Source: Desulfobacula sp.
GTDB taxonomy: Bacteria; Desulfobacterota; Desulfobacteria; Desulfobacterales; Desulfobacteraceae
DNA length: 9,964 nucleotides
Reading direction: 5' to 3'
NCBI GenBank assembly: GCA_023144585.1
Contig: JAGLFI010000025.1
Location: 1-9,964 of the forward strand
Shown: piece by piece, positions 1 to 6,046 of the stretch
Numbering within the stretch: position 1 is the first letter of the stretch
Layout of the letters: every line of letters starts with the position of its first letter
Translations under genes and position numbers: made by a program
Notes under the pieces: model-generated
What the model was told of the DNA's origin: nothing
Seen by the model: the letters and a program-made list of their open reading frames with translations, nothing else
The model's database searches: none

Positions 1-210
1 ATCATGAACCTCTTTATGAAGGAAAAGATCAATCCGCTGCTTGGGGCAGCCGGTGTTTCAGCAGTTCCCGGTTCTGCACGCGAAGTTCATGTGATGGGCC
101 TTAAGGAAGACCCAACTAATTTCCTGCTGATGCATGCCATGGCCTGCAACTCTTCAGGCGTCATAGGATCTGCTGTTTGCGCCGGTATACTATGGAGCTT
201 TATGATGTAA
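1..210 (+). CDS. Na+-translocating decarboxylase beta subunit, C-terminal part (5' truncated)
   Basis: This is the last 69 codons of a membrane carboxyl-CoA/oxaloacetate decarboxylase beta subunit; the reading frame is open from base 1, so the gene begins outside the window. In the family the beta subunit is the integral-membrane part that couples biotin-carrier decarboxylation to Na+ export. The visible sequence has the characteristic C-terminal run KINPLLGAAGVSAVPGSAR, then NFLLMHAMACN and SGVIGSAVCAGILWSF, the last being a hydrophobic segment that ends the protein at TAA 208-210. Which substrate the complex uses (oxaloacetate, methylmalonyl-CoA or glutaconyl-CoA) cannot be told from this end. 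ACN replaces the GPN I associate with oxaloacetate-type subunits, so I give no gene symbol. Family assignment is firm; the subtype is open. Confidence 0.85.
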   Translation: MMNLFMKEKINPLLGAAGVSAVPGSAREVHVMGLKEDPTNFLLMHAMACNSSGVIGSAVCAGILWSFMM

Positions 211-217
211 GGATTAG

Positions 218-508
218 ATGGCGGGTTTGATGGTAAACTCAAAGATACTTCAACTCGTTAAACGAGGTGTATCCCGGAAAGCAGCAGCTAAAGTGAGCTT
301 TTCAAATAAAGGACGTTGGGCACTATCCTGGACAAGAGCCTTACATCGGGCTTATCCCAACCGTGTGTTTATCAACAGGTTTGGACAATTGAATATAGAT
401 ATTAAAATACTGGGTCGCATAATTGGCATAAAAGGAAATAACGGGCAGCATTACATAGCTGTCCAGATTGCCGATCAGGTATTACCTTGTTCTGCTGGTT
501 ATTCATAA
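218..508 (+). pseudogene. Relic of group II intron reverse transcriptase/maturase C-terminus
   Basis: A 96-codon reading frame starts 7 bases after the decarboxylase stop. Residues about 10-50 (LVKRGVSRKAAAKVS, then KGRWALSWTRALHRAYPNR, then FGQLNI) resemble the thumb/maturase (domain X) end of group II intron-encoded proteins. There a 'GxS...A', 'KGxW.LS.TxA.H.AL.N' and 'xxGLxxL' pattern closes the protein. The catalytic reverse-transcriptase part is absent, and an in-frame TAG sits directly upstream (215-217). I could not find an intron domain V-like hairpin in the following bases. Residues 55-96 match nothing I recognise. I read this as a decayed intron fragment rather than a working gene; a small independent hypothetical protein is the alternative. 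Confidence 0.55.
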
Positions 509-1684
509 GCTGTTAAGGTTATAAAGCGCCTGCTCGGCAGCTATCGCAATAGGTTCACGGCTTGGTTCAGAGGATAAATCAGGATTTCCGGCGCACATTA
601 ATGTTGTTAAATCAGAAATTGTTTTTTCACCCAGAATCAAGGCGTTGATTGTATCAATCTCCTTTACAGGAGATTCGCTGTCGCTGATGATCTGTCCTCC
701 GATTAACCGTTGAGTCTCCTTATCGAAAATAAGCTTAAGTGTCCAGGCTTTTACGTCTGGTATCATTCCGTGTTTGCTTCTGGAATCAACCATGACGCTG
801 ACGGTTTCGAAACCTTCCTTTTGTGCCAGTTCTTCCGTAAAACCCGTACCAGTAATACTTTTATCAAAAAGCTTAGTCGCGCTATTGTTCAATACGCCCG
901 GAAACTCGATTTCATAACCTGCAAGTTCTTTAGCTGCAAGCCGACCTTGAATAACCGCAGGACCACGCAATTGCGAAACTGTGGGATTTTTTGTAATAAA
1001 AGAATTTTTTTCTATACAGTCTCCACCCGCAAGGATATCCGGGTCTGATGTTTCTAAAAATTTATTTACTTTTACACCGAATCTGCCCAGTTCAAGATTC
1101 GGCTTTGTTCCGACGGAAAGCATGGCAATATCAGCATCGATTTTCTCGCCGGTTTCAAGCTCCACCCCTGAAACATAACCATTGGAGCCGATTATTTTCG
1201 TCACCTTATGTCCCATCAGCATGTTAAAGCCCTTTCCAACCAGGTATTTTTGTATTTTAAAACCCATTTCCGCATCAAGCATTAATGGTAAGGGATGCCC
1301 TAAAAGTTCAACAATAGTAACATTATAATAATCCGCCTTAACTGTTGAAAGGAGTGAGGCTAATTCAAGGTTTATAAATCCTGCACCTATAAAGACAATT
1401 TTTTTAGCTTTTTTTCTTACCGCATCCGATGCGTTCCTTAAAGTAAAAACACCATCAAAGTCAACACCGTCAAGCACTGGTATCACCGGACTTGCTCTGG
1501 TTCCCAGGACTATCTTGTCATATTCAATAGAGCTGCCATCTGATAATTCGAGCATCTTTTTTTCAGTATCCACATGGGTTGCCCTTGCGATGACACTTTT
1601 TATACCTGCATTTTCAAACATCTTATCGGGATTTGTAATAGAATCAATGGTGACCAGACCGGCCACGACATGGGCAGAGCTCAT
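503..1684 (-). CDS. CoA-disulfide reductase/NADH oxidase-like flavoprotein, main part downstream of the Sec codon
   Basis: This frame holds about 390 residues of a pyridine nucleotide-disulfide oxidoreductase of the CoA-disulfide reductase/NADH oxidase/polysulfide reductase type. Seen in order: GLVTIDSITNPDKMFE (start of the FAD-domain insertion), YDKIVLGTRASPVIP (typical 'ATGA.P..P' position), the NAD(P)-binding loop KIVFIGAGFINLELASLL, SVGTKPN, the second FAD motif ILAGGDC, then a dimerisation domain with LIGGQIISD. The apparent ATG at 1684 is not a natural start. It overlaps the UGA that replaces the active-site cysteine, and homology begins upstream in another frame (N-terminal part at 1681-1796). 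Inserting one base near 1672-1674 joins the two into Sec-A-L-P-H-V-V-A-G-L-V. The protein would reduce a thiol, disulfide or persulfide with NAD(P)H. The alternative is a recently broken pseudogene. Confidence 0.8.
   Translation of the reverse strand: MSSAHVVAGLVTIDSITNPDKMFENAGIKSVIARATHVDTEKKMLELSDGSSIEYDKIVLGTRASPVIPVLDGVDFDGVFTLRNASDAVRKKAKKIVFIGAGFINLELASLLSTVKADYYNVTIVELLGHPLPLMLDAEMGFKIQKYLVGKGFNMLMGHKVTKIIGSNGYVSGVELETGEKIDADIAMLSVGTKPNLELGRFGVKVNKFLETSDPDILAGGDCIEKNSFITKNPTVSQLRGPAVIQGRLAAKELAGYEIEFPGVLNNSATKLFDKSITGTGFTEELAQKEGFETVSVMVDSRSKHGMIPDVKAWTLKLIFDKETQRLIGGQIISDSESPVKEIDTINALILGEKTISDLTTLMCAGNPDLSSEPSREPIAIAAEQALYNLNSL
1647..1683 (-). promoter_or_regulatory. Bacterial SECIS element with its UGA codon
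   Basis: Reading the minus strand after UGA (1683-1681), a hairpin forms from GUGGCC (1666-1661) and GGUCAC (1655-1650), six pairs including one G-U. Its loop is GGUCU (1660-1656). The stem continues as AUG (1671-1669) with CAU (1649-1647) after a two-base UC bulge (1668-1667). The first loop G is 21 nt after the UGA. A GGU-containing apical loop, a bulge in the upper stem and a distance of roughly 16-37 nt are the known features recognised by SelB in bacteria. From memory, the E. coli fdhF element has the same GGUC core in its loop. It lies directly after the codon at the catalytic cysteine position, which makes chance unlikely. Confidence 0.8.
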
Positions 1685-1796
1685 CTTACAATAAAACGTT
1701 TTTCTTCCCGAATAATCGTTATATCTATATTCGGCATAAGCTTTTTTGACAACATTGCAGCAGCACCGCCTGTGCCTTTTGCCAAATTAAAGACAT
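1681..1796 (-). CDS. N-terminal FAD-binding part of the same flavoprotein, ending at an in-frame UGA (Sec)
   Basis: The frame carries the first dinucleotide-binding motif G-T-G-G-A-A-A (1776 downwards), then the beta2 stretch NIDITIIREEKRFIVR, and then TGA at 1683-1681 followed by codons for A-L-P. In CoA-disulfide reductase-like enzymes the redox-active cysteine sits in a C-A-L-P-Y context right after such a stretch, so UGA takes exactly the catalytic cysteine position. An ATG at 1796-1794 starts M-S-L-I and would join this frame if one T were restored to the TTT run 1786-1784, giving a normal first beta strand (MSLILAKGTGG). As printed, a TTG at 1785 is the only nearby in-frame start. No strong ribosome binding site is visible. 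The frame remains open further upstream to 1947, but those residues look non-coding. Confidence 0.65.
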
Positions 1797-1801
1797 TTCG
1801 G

Positions 1802-1933
1802 TACTCAGCAATTGAAATAATATTAAAAAACTTGTACGCTGCGAAAGAACGTCTGGATTTTTTACTGGAGATTATCCAATGTGCCTCCCTGAATGAGCAG
1901 GTACAACACAAAAAAGTTGCACAATTTCCATAA
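1802..1933 (+). other. Possible short coding relic upstream of the CGGC gene
   Basis: In the roughly 210-base gap between the flavoprotein start and the CGGC gene, the plus-strand frame 1802-1933 reads like protein: IEIILKNLYAAKERLDFLL, then EIIQCASLNEQ, then a TAA stop. It is charged, helical in character and uses ordinary codons. The frame upstream of about 1800 is antisense to the flavoprotein and is not credible as coding. This could be the tail of a lost gene, or chance. I recognise no family. Confidence 0.2.
1901..1922. repeat. Inverted repeat in divergent intergenic region
   Basis: GTACAAC (1901-1907) and GTTGCAC (1916-1922) pair over seven positions, one of them G-U in RNA, across an 8-base A-rich loop. 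It lies between the divergently transcribed flavoprotein and CGGC genes. It could be an operator or a leader hairpin; there is no T-run to make it a terminator on the plus strand. Confidence 0.3.
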
Positions 1934-1949
1934 AAGACTGGACTCAATT

Positions 1950-1975
1950 TTGAAGTAAGTAGTAAAATATATAAT
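1950..1975 (+). promoter_or_regulatory. Candidate promoter for the CGGC-domain gene
   Basis: A perfect TATAAT lies at 1970-1975, about 32 bases before the ATG at 2008, in very A+T-rich DNA. A TTGAAG at 1950-1955 is a possible -35, but the 14-base spacer is short. The -10 alone is the better-supported part. Confidence 0.35.
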
Positions 1976-2007
1976 ATTTATCACTAAAAATTAAAAAAGA
2001 AAATAAA

Positions 2008-2388
2008 ATGATGAAAATAGCTATTATACGCTGCGAAAAAAATATGGATCGATGTCCTTTAACAAACTGTTTTAACTGTTTGATCGAAAAAAAAAAGGGA
2101 TTCATTCAATATAATGAAACTATTCCTGCTGGCGTCTTCACGTGCAAATGTCCTGGTGACAATGCTGTAGGCCTATCCAAAATACTAAAATCAAAAGGCG
2201 CCGAAGCCATCCATTTTTGCACATGCACCTTTTCCAAAAAATCTGATAAAGGCTGGGATATGGCAGATGGTGGATTTTGCGACAATATTGACAGCATAAT
2301 CGATACAGTTTATCAAGAAACTGAAATTCAATGTATTAAAGGAACAGCCCATCTTCCCAAAGGATACGTTCCCAGCACATGGAAATAA
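2008..2388 (+). CDS. CGGC domain-containing cysteine-rich protein
   Basis: A 126-residue protein of the CGGC domain family, found mainly in anaerobic bacteria and archaea, thought to bind metal or take part in redox chemistry through conserved cysteines; no reaction is established. The start is typical: KIAIIRCEKNMDRCPLTNCF. It is followed by GVFTCKCPGDN (residues 43-52), then KSKGAEAIHFCTCTF (61-75). Cysteines lie at residues 9, 16, 21, 24, 46, 48, 71, 73, 91 and 109, close to the whole set expected for the family. Length is normal and the gene appears intact. The start could be either of two adjacent ATG codons (2008 or 2011); no strong Shine-Dalgarno sequence precedes them. It is transcribed divergently from the Sec flavoprotein, a possible but unproven thiol-redox pairing. 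Confidence 0.85.
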   Translation: MMKIAIIRCEKNMDRCPLTNCFNCLIEKKKGFIQYNETIPAGVFTCKCPGDNAVGLSKILKSKGAEAIHFCTCTFSKKSDKGWDMADGGFCDNIDSIIDTVYQETEIQCIKGTAHLPKGYVPSTWK

Positions 2389-2471
2389 TGCAAAAAGCGA
2401 TATCAATATTTACCCGCAAGTTAAATGATGAGATCCAATTTTGATAAAAATAAATAAAATTGAAGGCAAAA

Positions 2472-2948
2472 ATGGTATCAGAAAAGAAAAAACAAATCAT
2501 TATACCAAAGGAAGATGCTGTTTTCTGGATGGGTAAAAACGGTGACTGGTATAATGAGCATGGGAAATTTGAACATCTCAAAATTATTAAATATTTTAAT
2601 TCATCCATAAGAAAGGATGAAACCGGGTACTATGTTTATCAGGAAACAGAGGATCATGAGGAAAAAGTATATTTCCCTTATGAAGATACCGCACTTTTTG
2701 TTTTCGACGTAAAAGTGGATGAAGATATCGGCCTTATATTAAATAACAATGAAAAAATAAAATTTAACCCGGAAAACCTTTTTATCCGAAATGACGAACT
2801 CTATCTTCAAACGCCTGAGCACCTGGTTAAGTTTAGAGACAGGGCACTTTTAAAAATGTCTAAGTTTATGGACGAAAAAGATGGGCAATTGCTGTTTAAA
2901 ATAAAAGGCAAACCCGGCTGCTTGATTAATACCAGAAAAAAGATATAA
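2472..2948 (+). CDS. DUF1285-like conserved hypothetical protein
   Basis: A soluble 158-residue protein. I choose ATG 2472 because GAAGG (2462-2466) lies 5 bases upstream; an in-frame TTG at 2460 would add four residues but has no such site. The N-terminal half, with FWMGKNGDWYNEHGKFEH, then IIKYFNSSIRKDETGYYVYQ, then YFPYEDTALFVFDV, has the layout of DUF1285 proteins: a 'G.W...G..' strand, a 'F..S...DE.G.YYL' segment, then an acidic 'ED..F' segment. The C-terminal third contains strand-like NEKIKFNPENLFIRNDELY. No signal peptide or membrane segment is visible. Function is unknown. It lies 83 bases after the CGGC gene on the same strand and may be cotranscribed, although the gap is A+T-rich and could hold its own promoter. 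Confidence 0.65.
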   Translation: MVSEKKKQIIIPKEDAVFWMGKNGDWYNEHGKFEHLKIIKYFNSSIRKDETGYYVYQETEDHEEKVYFPYEDTALFVFDVKVDEDIGLILNNNEKIKFNPENLFIRNDELYLQTPEHLVKFRDRALLKMSKFMDEKDGQLLFKIKGKPGCLINTRKKI

Positions 2949-2978
2949 AAAATTATGAAGGGAAAATATCCTGATAAG

Positions 2979-3392
2979 CTATTTGATTTTTTCAAGGAGA
3001 CTTTGGTAAGCATTGTTCAGTTCAACAAATTTTTCATCTGAGCCGCCAATATCGGGGTGAACCTGTCTTGCAAGTCTTCGGTACAATTTGGTTAAATTTT
3101 TCTTTGTCATTGTTTTGAGCGCTTTATTGGTGATGTTAAAAATTTTGCAGGCAGTGGCTGTGCTGATAGATTTTTGAGCCTTATGTTTGAAAAAACGATG
3201 CCGGGACATGAAATCTTTTGCAAAATCATCCAACAATGTTGTATTTGCGTAAGGGTGATCAAAAAACATGATGAGATACCTTATAAGATAATCATCAAGA
3301 GGCATTTTTTTATTGAACAGGCTCTTGTTGAGCCGGTAGATTGTTTTAAGAAAATATTCATCCACTTTTTCCTGGTTCAGGGTATGGGGCAT
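2979..3392 (-). CDS. J-domain protein, C-terminal part (likely frameshifted off the upstream piece)
   Basis: A 137-codon frame ending in a compact J domain: LTKLYRRLARQVHPDIGG with the HPD tripeptide at residues 112-114, then FVELNNAYQSLLEKI. J domains stimulate the ATPase of DnaK-type Hsp70 chaperones. The region before it (YLIRYLIMFFDHPYAN, FMSRHRF) is helical and unrecognised. The apparent ATG at 3392 overlaps the preceding frame by 16 bases and has no usable ribosome binding site (AAAAAGAG abuts it). Restoring one A to the AAAAA run at 3400-3396 fuses the two frames as A-K-K-E-M-P-H-T-L, giving a 330-residue protein with the J domain at the end (HPD at about 305-307). A real two-gene overlap is the alternative. 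Confidence 0.65.
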   Translation of the reverse strand: MPHTLNQEKVDEYFLKTIYRLNKSLFNKKMPLDDYLIRYLIMFFDHPYANTTLLDDFAKDFMSRHRFFKHKAQKSISTATACKIFNITNKALKTMTKKNLTKLYRRLARQVHPDIGGSDEKFVELNNAYQSLLEKIK

Positions 3393-3970
3393 CTCTTTTT
3401 GGCCATAAATCCTGAAAAAAAACTTTGGAGATCAAAAACAGTATAGACATAGGATTTCAATTCATGGGGTTTTAAGGAAAATTCCTGTTTAAGAAAGTGC
3501 TGCTTGATTTCATCTCTGGATTGATGAACAAGGTTTTTAAACAGGACGGCAGGCATGTTTTCTACAGGACCCTGATCCATGCCCCTGAATTTTAAATAAA
3601 GGGTTCTTCTTTTGTCAAAATAGTGGACACGGGCGGCAATTTGATCTTTTTCCTTGCGGGTCAGTTTTTTACGGGCGTTTTTATAGGACCGGTTTCTGAA
3701 GGTGTCAATCGCTCTTCTGATATCCAACCTGATCCAGGGCCAGAAAATATCCTCAAGTTTATCAGAATCATAATCGGCACCCGATTCAGATATGGCATCT
3801 TCCATGTTCTCATCAAAATAAAATGCATTGCCACCGGGATATTTAATAAACAAAGAAGGGTCGGAACCCAGATCAAACAGATCTCTGAAAGTCAATTGAT
3901 TATCAATGATACAGGATTCTCTTAAAACAAATTGTGCACGACCTCTTTTTTTTTCAAACGCAATATACAT
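3377..3970 (-). CDS. N-terminal part of the J-domain protein
   Basis: A 197-codon frame starting at ATG 3970, only 2 bases after the stop of the DUF362 gene, so it is translated from the same message and probably coupled. Seen: MYIAFEKKRGRAQFVLRES, LFDLGSDPSLFIKYPGGNAFYF, then a basic patch with RRAIDTFRNRSYKNARKKL. I recognise no named domain here. The last five residues (RCPIP) are probably an artefact of frame: at 3400-3396 one extra A would carry translation into the J-domain frame (2979-3392). The combined protein of about 330 residues would be a co-chaperone-like factor with an unknown N-terminal domain. Partner and client are unknown; the tight linkage to an iron-sulfur protein could point to cluster maturation, but that is speculation. 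Confidence 0.6.
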   Translation of the reverse strand: MYIAFEKKRGRAQFVLRESCIIDNQLTFRDLFDLGSDPSLFIKYPGGNAFYFDENMEDAISESGADYDSDKLEDIFWPWIRLDIRRAIDTFRNRSYKNARKKLTRKEKDQIAARVHYFDKRRTLYLKFRGMDQGPVENMPAVLFKNLVHQSRDEIKQHFLKQEFSLKPHELKSYVYTVFDLQSFFSGFMAKKRCPIP

Positions 3971-3972
3971 GG

Positions 3973-5097
3973 TCAGTATGAGAGTGTTTTTAATTTGACC
4001 AGATTGTATTCTCGTGTGCCAATGCCTATTTTTTGAGCATAATCAAGCTGATGCTCCCAGTCAACAAACGGGTAAAGCCCTTTGAATTTATCTTCTCCAG
4101 GGTTAAGATTTGTTTTAAGAACAGTGCCGGGCAATGCTTTTTGCTGGTTGACAAGGTCCGCACTGGCCTGGTCAATGGCAACAGGATCAGTTGATGCGAG
4201 AACACCTACATTATTGACAATGGGGGATTCGCTATAAGACAGGCAATCACATTTGGGTGAAATATCTGTAATAAAATTGATAAAAAAAGTTTTTTTTTCT
4301 TTGCTTTTAAGAATCCCAAGGTTGTATTCCATCATTTTTTCAAGGAAGACCGGAACCGTCTGGTTCCAGTTGATATTCACAGAACCGGTCGGGCAGCGGA
4401 CAATACATTCAGCACATCCGATACATTTTTCCCTATCAATATAAGCTTTTTTCTCTTTAAGGCGAATGGCCCCTGCAGGACAGTGTTTTTCACATTCGGC
4501 GCACCCGATACAGGTTTTTCTTTTTATTCTCGGGCTCACAGTAGAATGCATGTCGAGTTTCCCTCTTCTGGAGGCACATCCCATACCTATGTTTTTCAAG
4601 GTCCCGCCAAATCCTGAAAGCTCATGGCCTTTAAAATGGGCCACAGAAACCAATGCATTTGCATCAATGATCTCAGATCCGATATAGACATGTTTGCAGT
4701 TTTTCTGGTTCACTGTAACTTTTGTTTCGCTTTTACCCCTGAGCCCGTCGGCAATAATAATGGGTGTGGTATCCATGGAAGAATAAGAAAAGCCATTTTC
4801 AATGGCCGTGTGAATATGGGATACGCTGTTGGATCGGGTCCCCACATAAAGGGTGTTGGCATCGGTGAGAAAGGGGCTTGCTTTATATTCTTTGATAGTC
4901 TGGATGATTTTTCTGATAAATATTGGGCGAATATAAGCGGTATTGCCCTGTTCTCCAAAATGAATTTTTATGGCGGTCAGATCGTTTTTTTTTAAAATAT
5001 TTTCAACCCCTGCTTTTTTAATAAGCCTTGAAAGTTTCTGGGGAAGATTTTCCTTTGAGGTGGCCTCTAAATCCATAAAAAAAACATCGGCAGTCAT
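3973..5097 (-). CDS. DUF362 domain protein with two [4Fe-4S] ferredoxin motifs
   Basis: A 374-residue DUF362 protein with an inserted bacterial-type ferredoxin. The DUF362 core is seen in AIKIHFGEQGNTAYIRP (residues 42-58), LTDANTLYVGTRSN, the HFKGHELSGFGGTLKNIGMGC segment (154-174), and the late VGVLASTDPVAIDQASAD block. Cysteines at 196, 199, 202, 206 and 225, 228, 231, 235 form two CxxCxxCxxxCP sets for [4Fe-4S] clusters. Such proteins are common in anaerobes and are presumed electron carriers or metal-binding proteins; no reaction is established. The start is supported by AGGAGA a few bases upstream of the ATG. The stop is TGA (3975-3973), evidence that UGA normally terminates in this genome. 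It is the first gene of an operon with the J-domain protein. No export signal is seen, so it is probably cytoplasmic. Confidence 0.9.
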   Translation of the reverse strand: MTADVFFMDLEATSKENLPQKLSRLIKKAGVENILKKNDLTAIKIHFGEQGNTAYIRPIFIRKIIQTIKEYKASPFLTDANTLYVGTRSNSVSHIHTAIENGFSYSSMDTTPIIIADGLRGKSETKVTVNQKNCKHVYIGSEIIDANALVSVAHFKGHELSGFGGTLKNIGMGCASRRGKLDMHSTVSPRIKRKTCIGCAECEKHCPAGAIRLKEKKAYIDREKCIGCAECIVRCPTGSVNINWNQTVPVFLEKMMEYNLGILKSKEKKTFFINFITDISPKCDCLSYSESPIVNNVGVLASTDPVAIDQASADLVNQQKALPGTVLKTNLNPGEDKFKGLYPFVDWEHQLDYAQKIGIGTREYNLVKLKTLSY

Positions 5098-5391
5098 TGT
5101 TTTCTCCTAACAGGGTTGAATTAAATGTTAAAATAATAAAATACGTTAATCAGTTGAGAATTACAATACACATCAGCGAAATGTGATCTATATACCGAAA
5201 TTTATGGTTTAAGAAACAAGAAGACTTTTATAATGCAAGAGGGAATATAGAAAAAGCATTGACCATTTTCTCGGAATGCGGTGCGGATGGCTGGGGGGAA
5301 AAATATAAAATAGAATTAGCAACTTTTCTATGATTTACATACGAATACCCTGAAAAAAAATGATTTTAAATGTTGTAATCCATTTTTTCTA
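5098..5391. other. Gene-poor intergenic stretch
   Basis: About 290 A+T-rich bases between the DUF362 start and the end of the DUF1566 gene. It holds the DUF362 ribosome binding site (AGGAGA on the minus strand near 5102-5107) and presumably its promoter, though I cannot pick a convincing -35/-10 pair. It also holds one protein relic on the plus strand (5187-5333). I see no RNA gene and no clear terminator. Confidence 0.5.
5187..5333 (+). pseudogene. 48-codon protein relic (C-terminal tail of a lost gene)
   Basis: After an in-frame TGA (5184-5186) the plus strand reads SIYRNLWFKKQEDFYNARG, then NIEKALTIFSECGADGWGEK and a few more residues to a TGA stop (5331-5333). It has no start codon of its own. 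The ECGADGW.EKY.xEL ending resembles, from memory, the C-terminal tails of large multidomain ATPase or signalling proteins with TPR-like repeats that are abundant in deltaproteobacteria; I have not verified this. It looks like the surviving end of a gene whose body was deleted. Confidence 0.4.
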
Positions 5392-5877
5392 TTATTCAAG
5401 ATTACGGACTGCCAGAGCTCTAAACTCTTTATATTTTGAAATTCTGTCAGTGCATGAGTATTCCCGGTGAAAATTGAAAAGCCGGGCTGAAATGAATTCC
5501 ATTTCAGATGCCCAGATCCATCCACAGCTCAATTCAATTATAGAGATAATTTTCACTTTCCGACCGCAGTTTGCCTCGTACCCTTGTATATTCTGATCAT
5601 AAAGTGTCTTGAGTTCATCAATGGCGGGTAAGCGCCAGTTGTCATAGCTGGTTGGAAGTGTATAGGGAAACGTATATTTAATCCATTTTAGAGCCTGTCT
5701 CCAGTTGATGTCACCCTGGTTGTCCGTCTTTGCCCACATGACTTTTAGCAGTGTATCAGTCACCGTGCCATCAGCATTATCAATAAAACGTTCCTGAGCA
5801 TGGATCAGGCTGGAGGTCGGAAAAATGAATAATATAGAAAATATAAAAAAAATGGATACTGCTGTAAATTTATTCAT
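5392..5877 (-). CDS. Exported DUF1566 (Lcl C-terminal domain) protein
   Basis: A 161-residue secreted protein. ATG 5877 is chosen because AGGATAAG lies just upstream and a classic signal peptide begins there (MNKF, a long hydrophobic core, then IHA before QERF, cleavage near residue 27). An ATG 45 bases further out would bury this signal. The mature part begins RFIDNADGTVTDTLLKVMWAK, the usual opening of the DUF1566/Lcl_C fold, followed by the family hallmark NWRLPAIDELKTLYD (80-94) and the closing RALAVR. Cysteines at 104, 118 and 142 may form a disulfide in the periplasm or outside the cell. The family is linked to surface or periplasmic proteins of unknown role. It is a single gene, separated from the upstream operon by a terminator. 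Confidence 0.8.
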   Translation of the reverse strand: MNKFTAVSIFFIFSILFIFPTSSLIHAQERFIDNADGTVTDTLLKVMWAKTDNQGDINWRQALKWIKYTFPYTLPTSYDNWRLPAIDELKTLYDQNIQGYEANCGRKVKIISIIELSCGWIWASEMEFISARLFNFHREYSCTDRISKYKEFRALAVRNLE

Positions 5878-5982
5878 AAACTTATCCTGTTTCAATGATG
5901 TAAATGAAAATATGATCAACAATATACCTTAAAATAAAGTTAAGCGATTATAAGGTTTTCGTCAATAAAAAAAGAAAAAAAA

Positions 5983-6013
5983 GCTGTTTTCTGGAAAAAT
6001 CCCACAAGACAGC
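5983..6013 (-). terminator. Intrinsic terminator of the panB-X-dehydrogenase operon
   Basis: On the minus strand GCTGT pairs with ACAGC, TT with AA, and TGG with CCA, separated by two mismatches, around a GATTTTT loop; an A-run precedes and an eight-T run follows. It starts 33 bases after the dehydrogenase stop. The plus-strand side also ends in six T residues, so it may act in both directions. Confidence 0.8.
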
Positions 6014-6046
6014 TTTTTTAAGAACAAGAAGGTGTGACTGGATCAC

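Noticed and set aside
1681..1947. Separate 88-residue cysteine-rich gene upstream of the flavoprotein
   Set aside because: Its C-terminal third is the FAD-binding start of the flavoprotein and its N-terminal two thirds have no coding character; its stop is the Sec UGA.
2460..2471. TTG start for the DUF1285-like gene
   Set aside because: The GAAGG site is spaced correctly for the ATG at 2472, not for this TTG.
2949..2978. Terminator between the convergent DUF1285-like and J-domain genes
   Set aside because: The 30-base gap has no stem of more than a few pairs and no T-run after a hairpin on either strand.
5878..5922. Longer start for the DUF1566 protein
   Set aside because: It would place 15 residues before a clean signal peptide, while the inner ATG has a good ribosome binding site.
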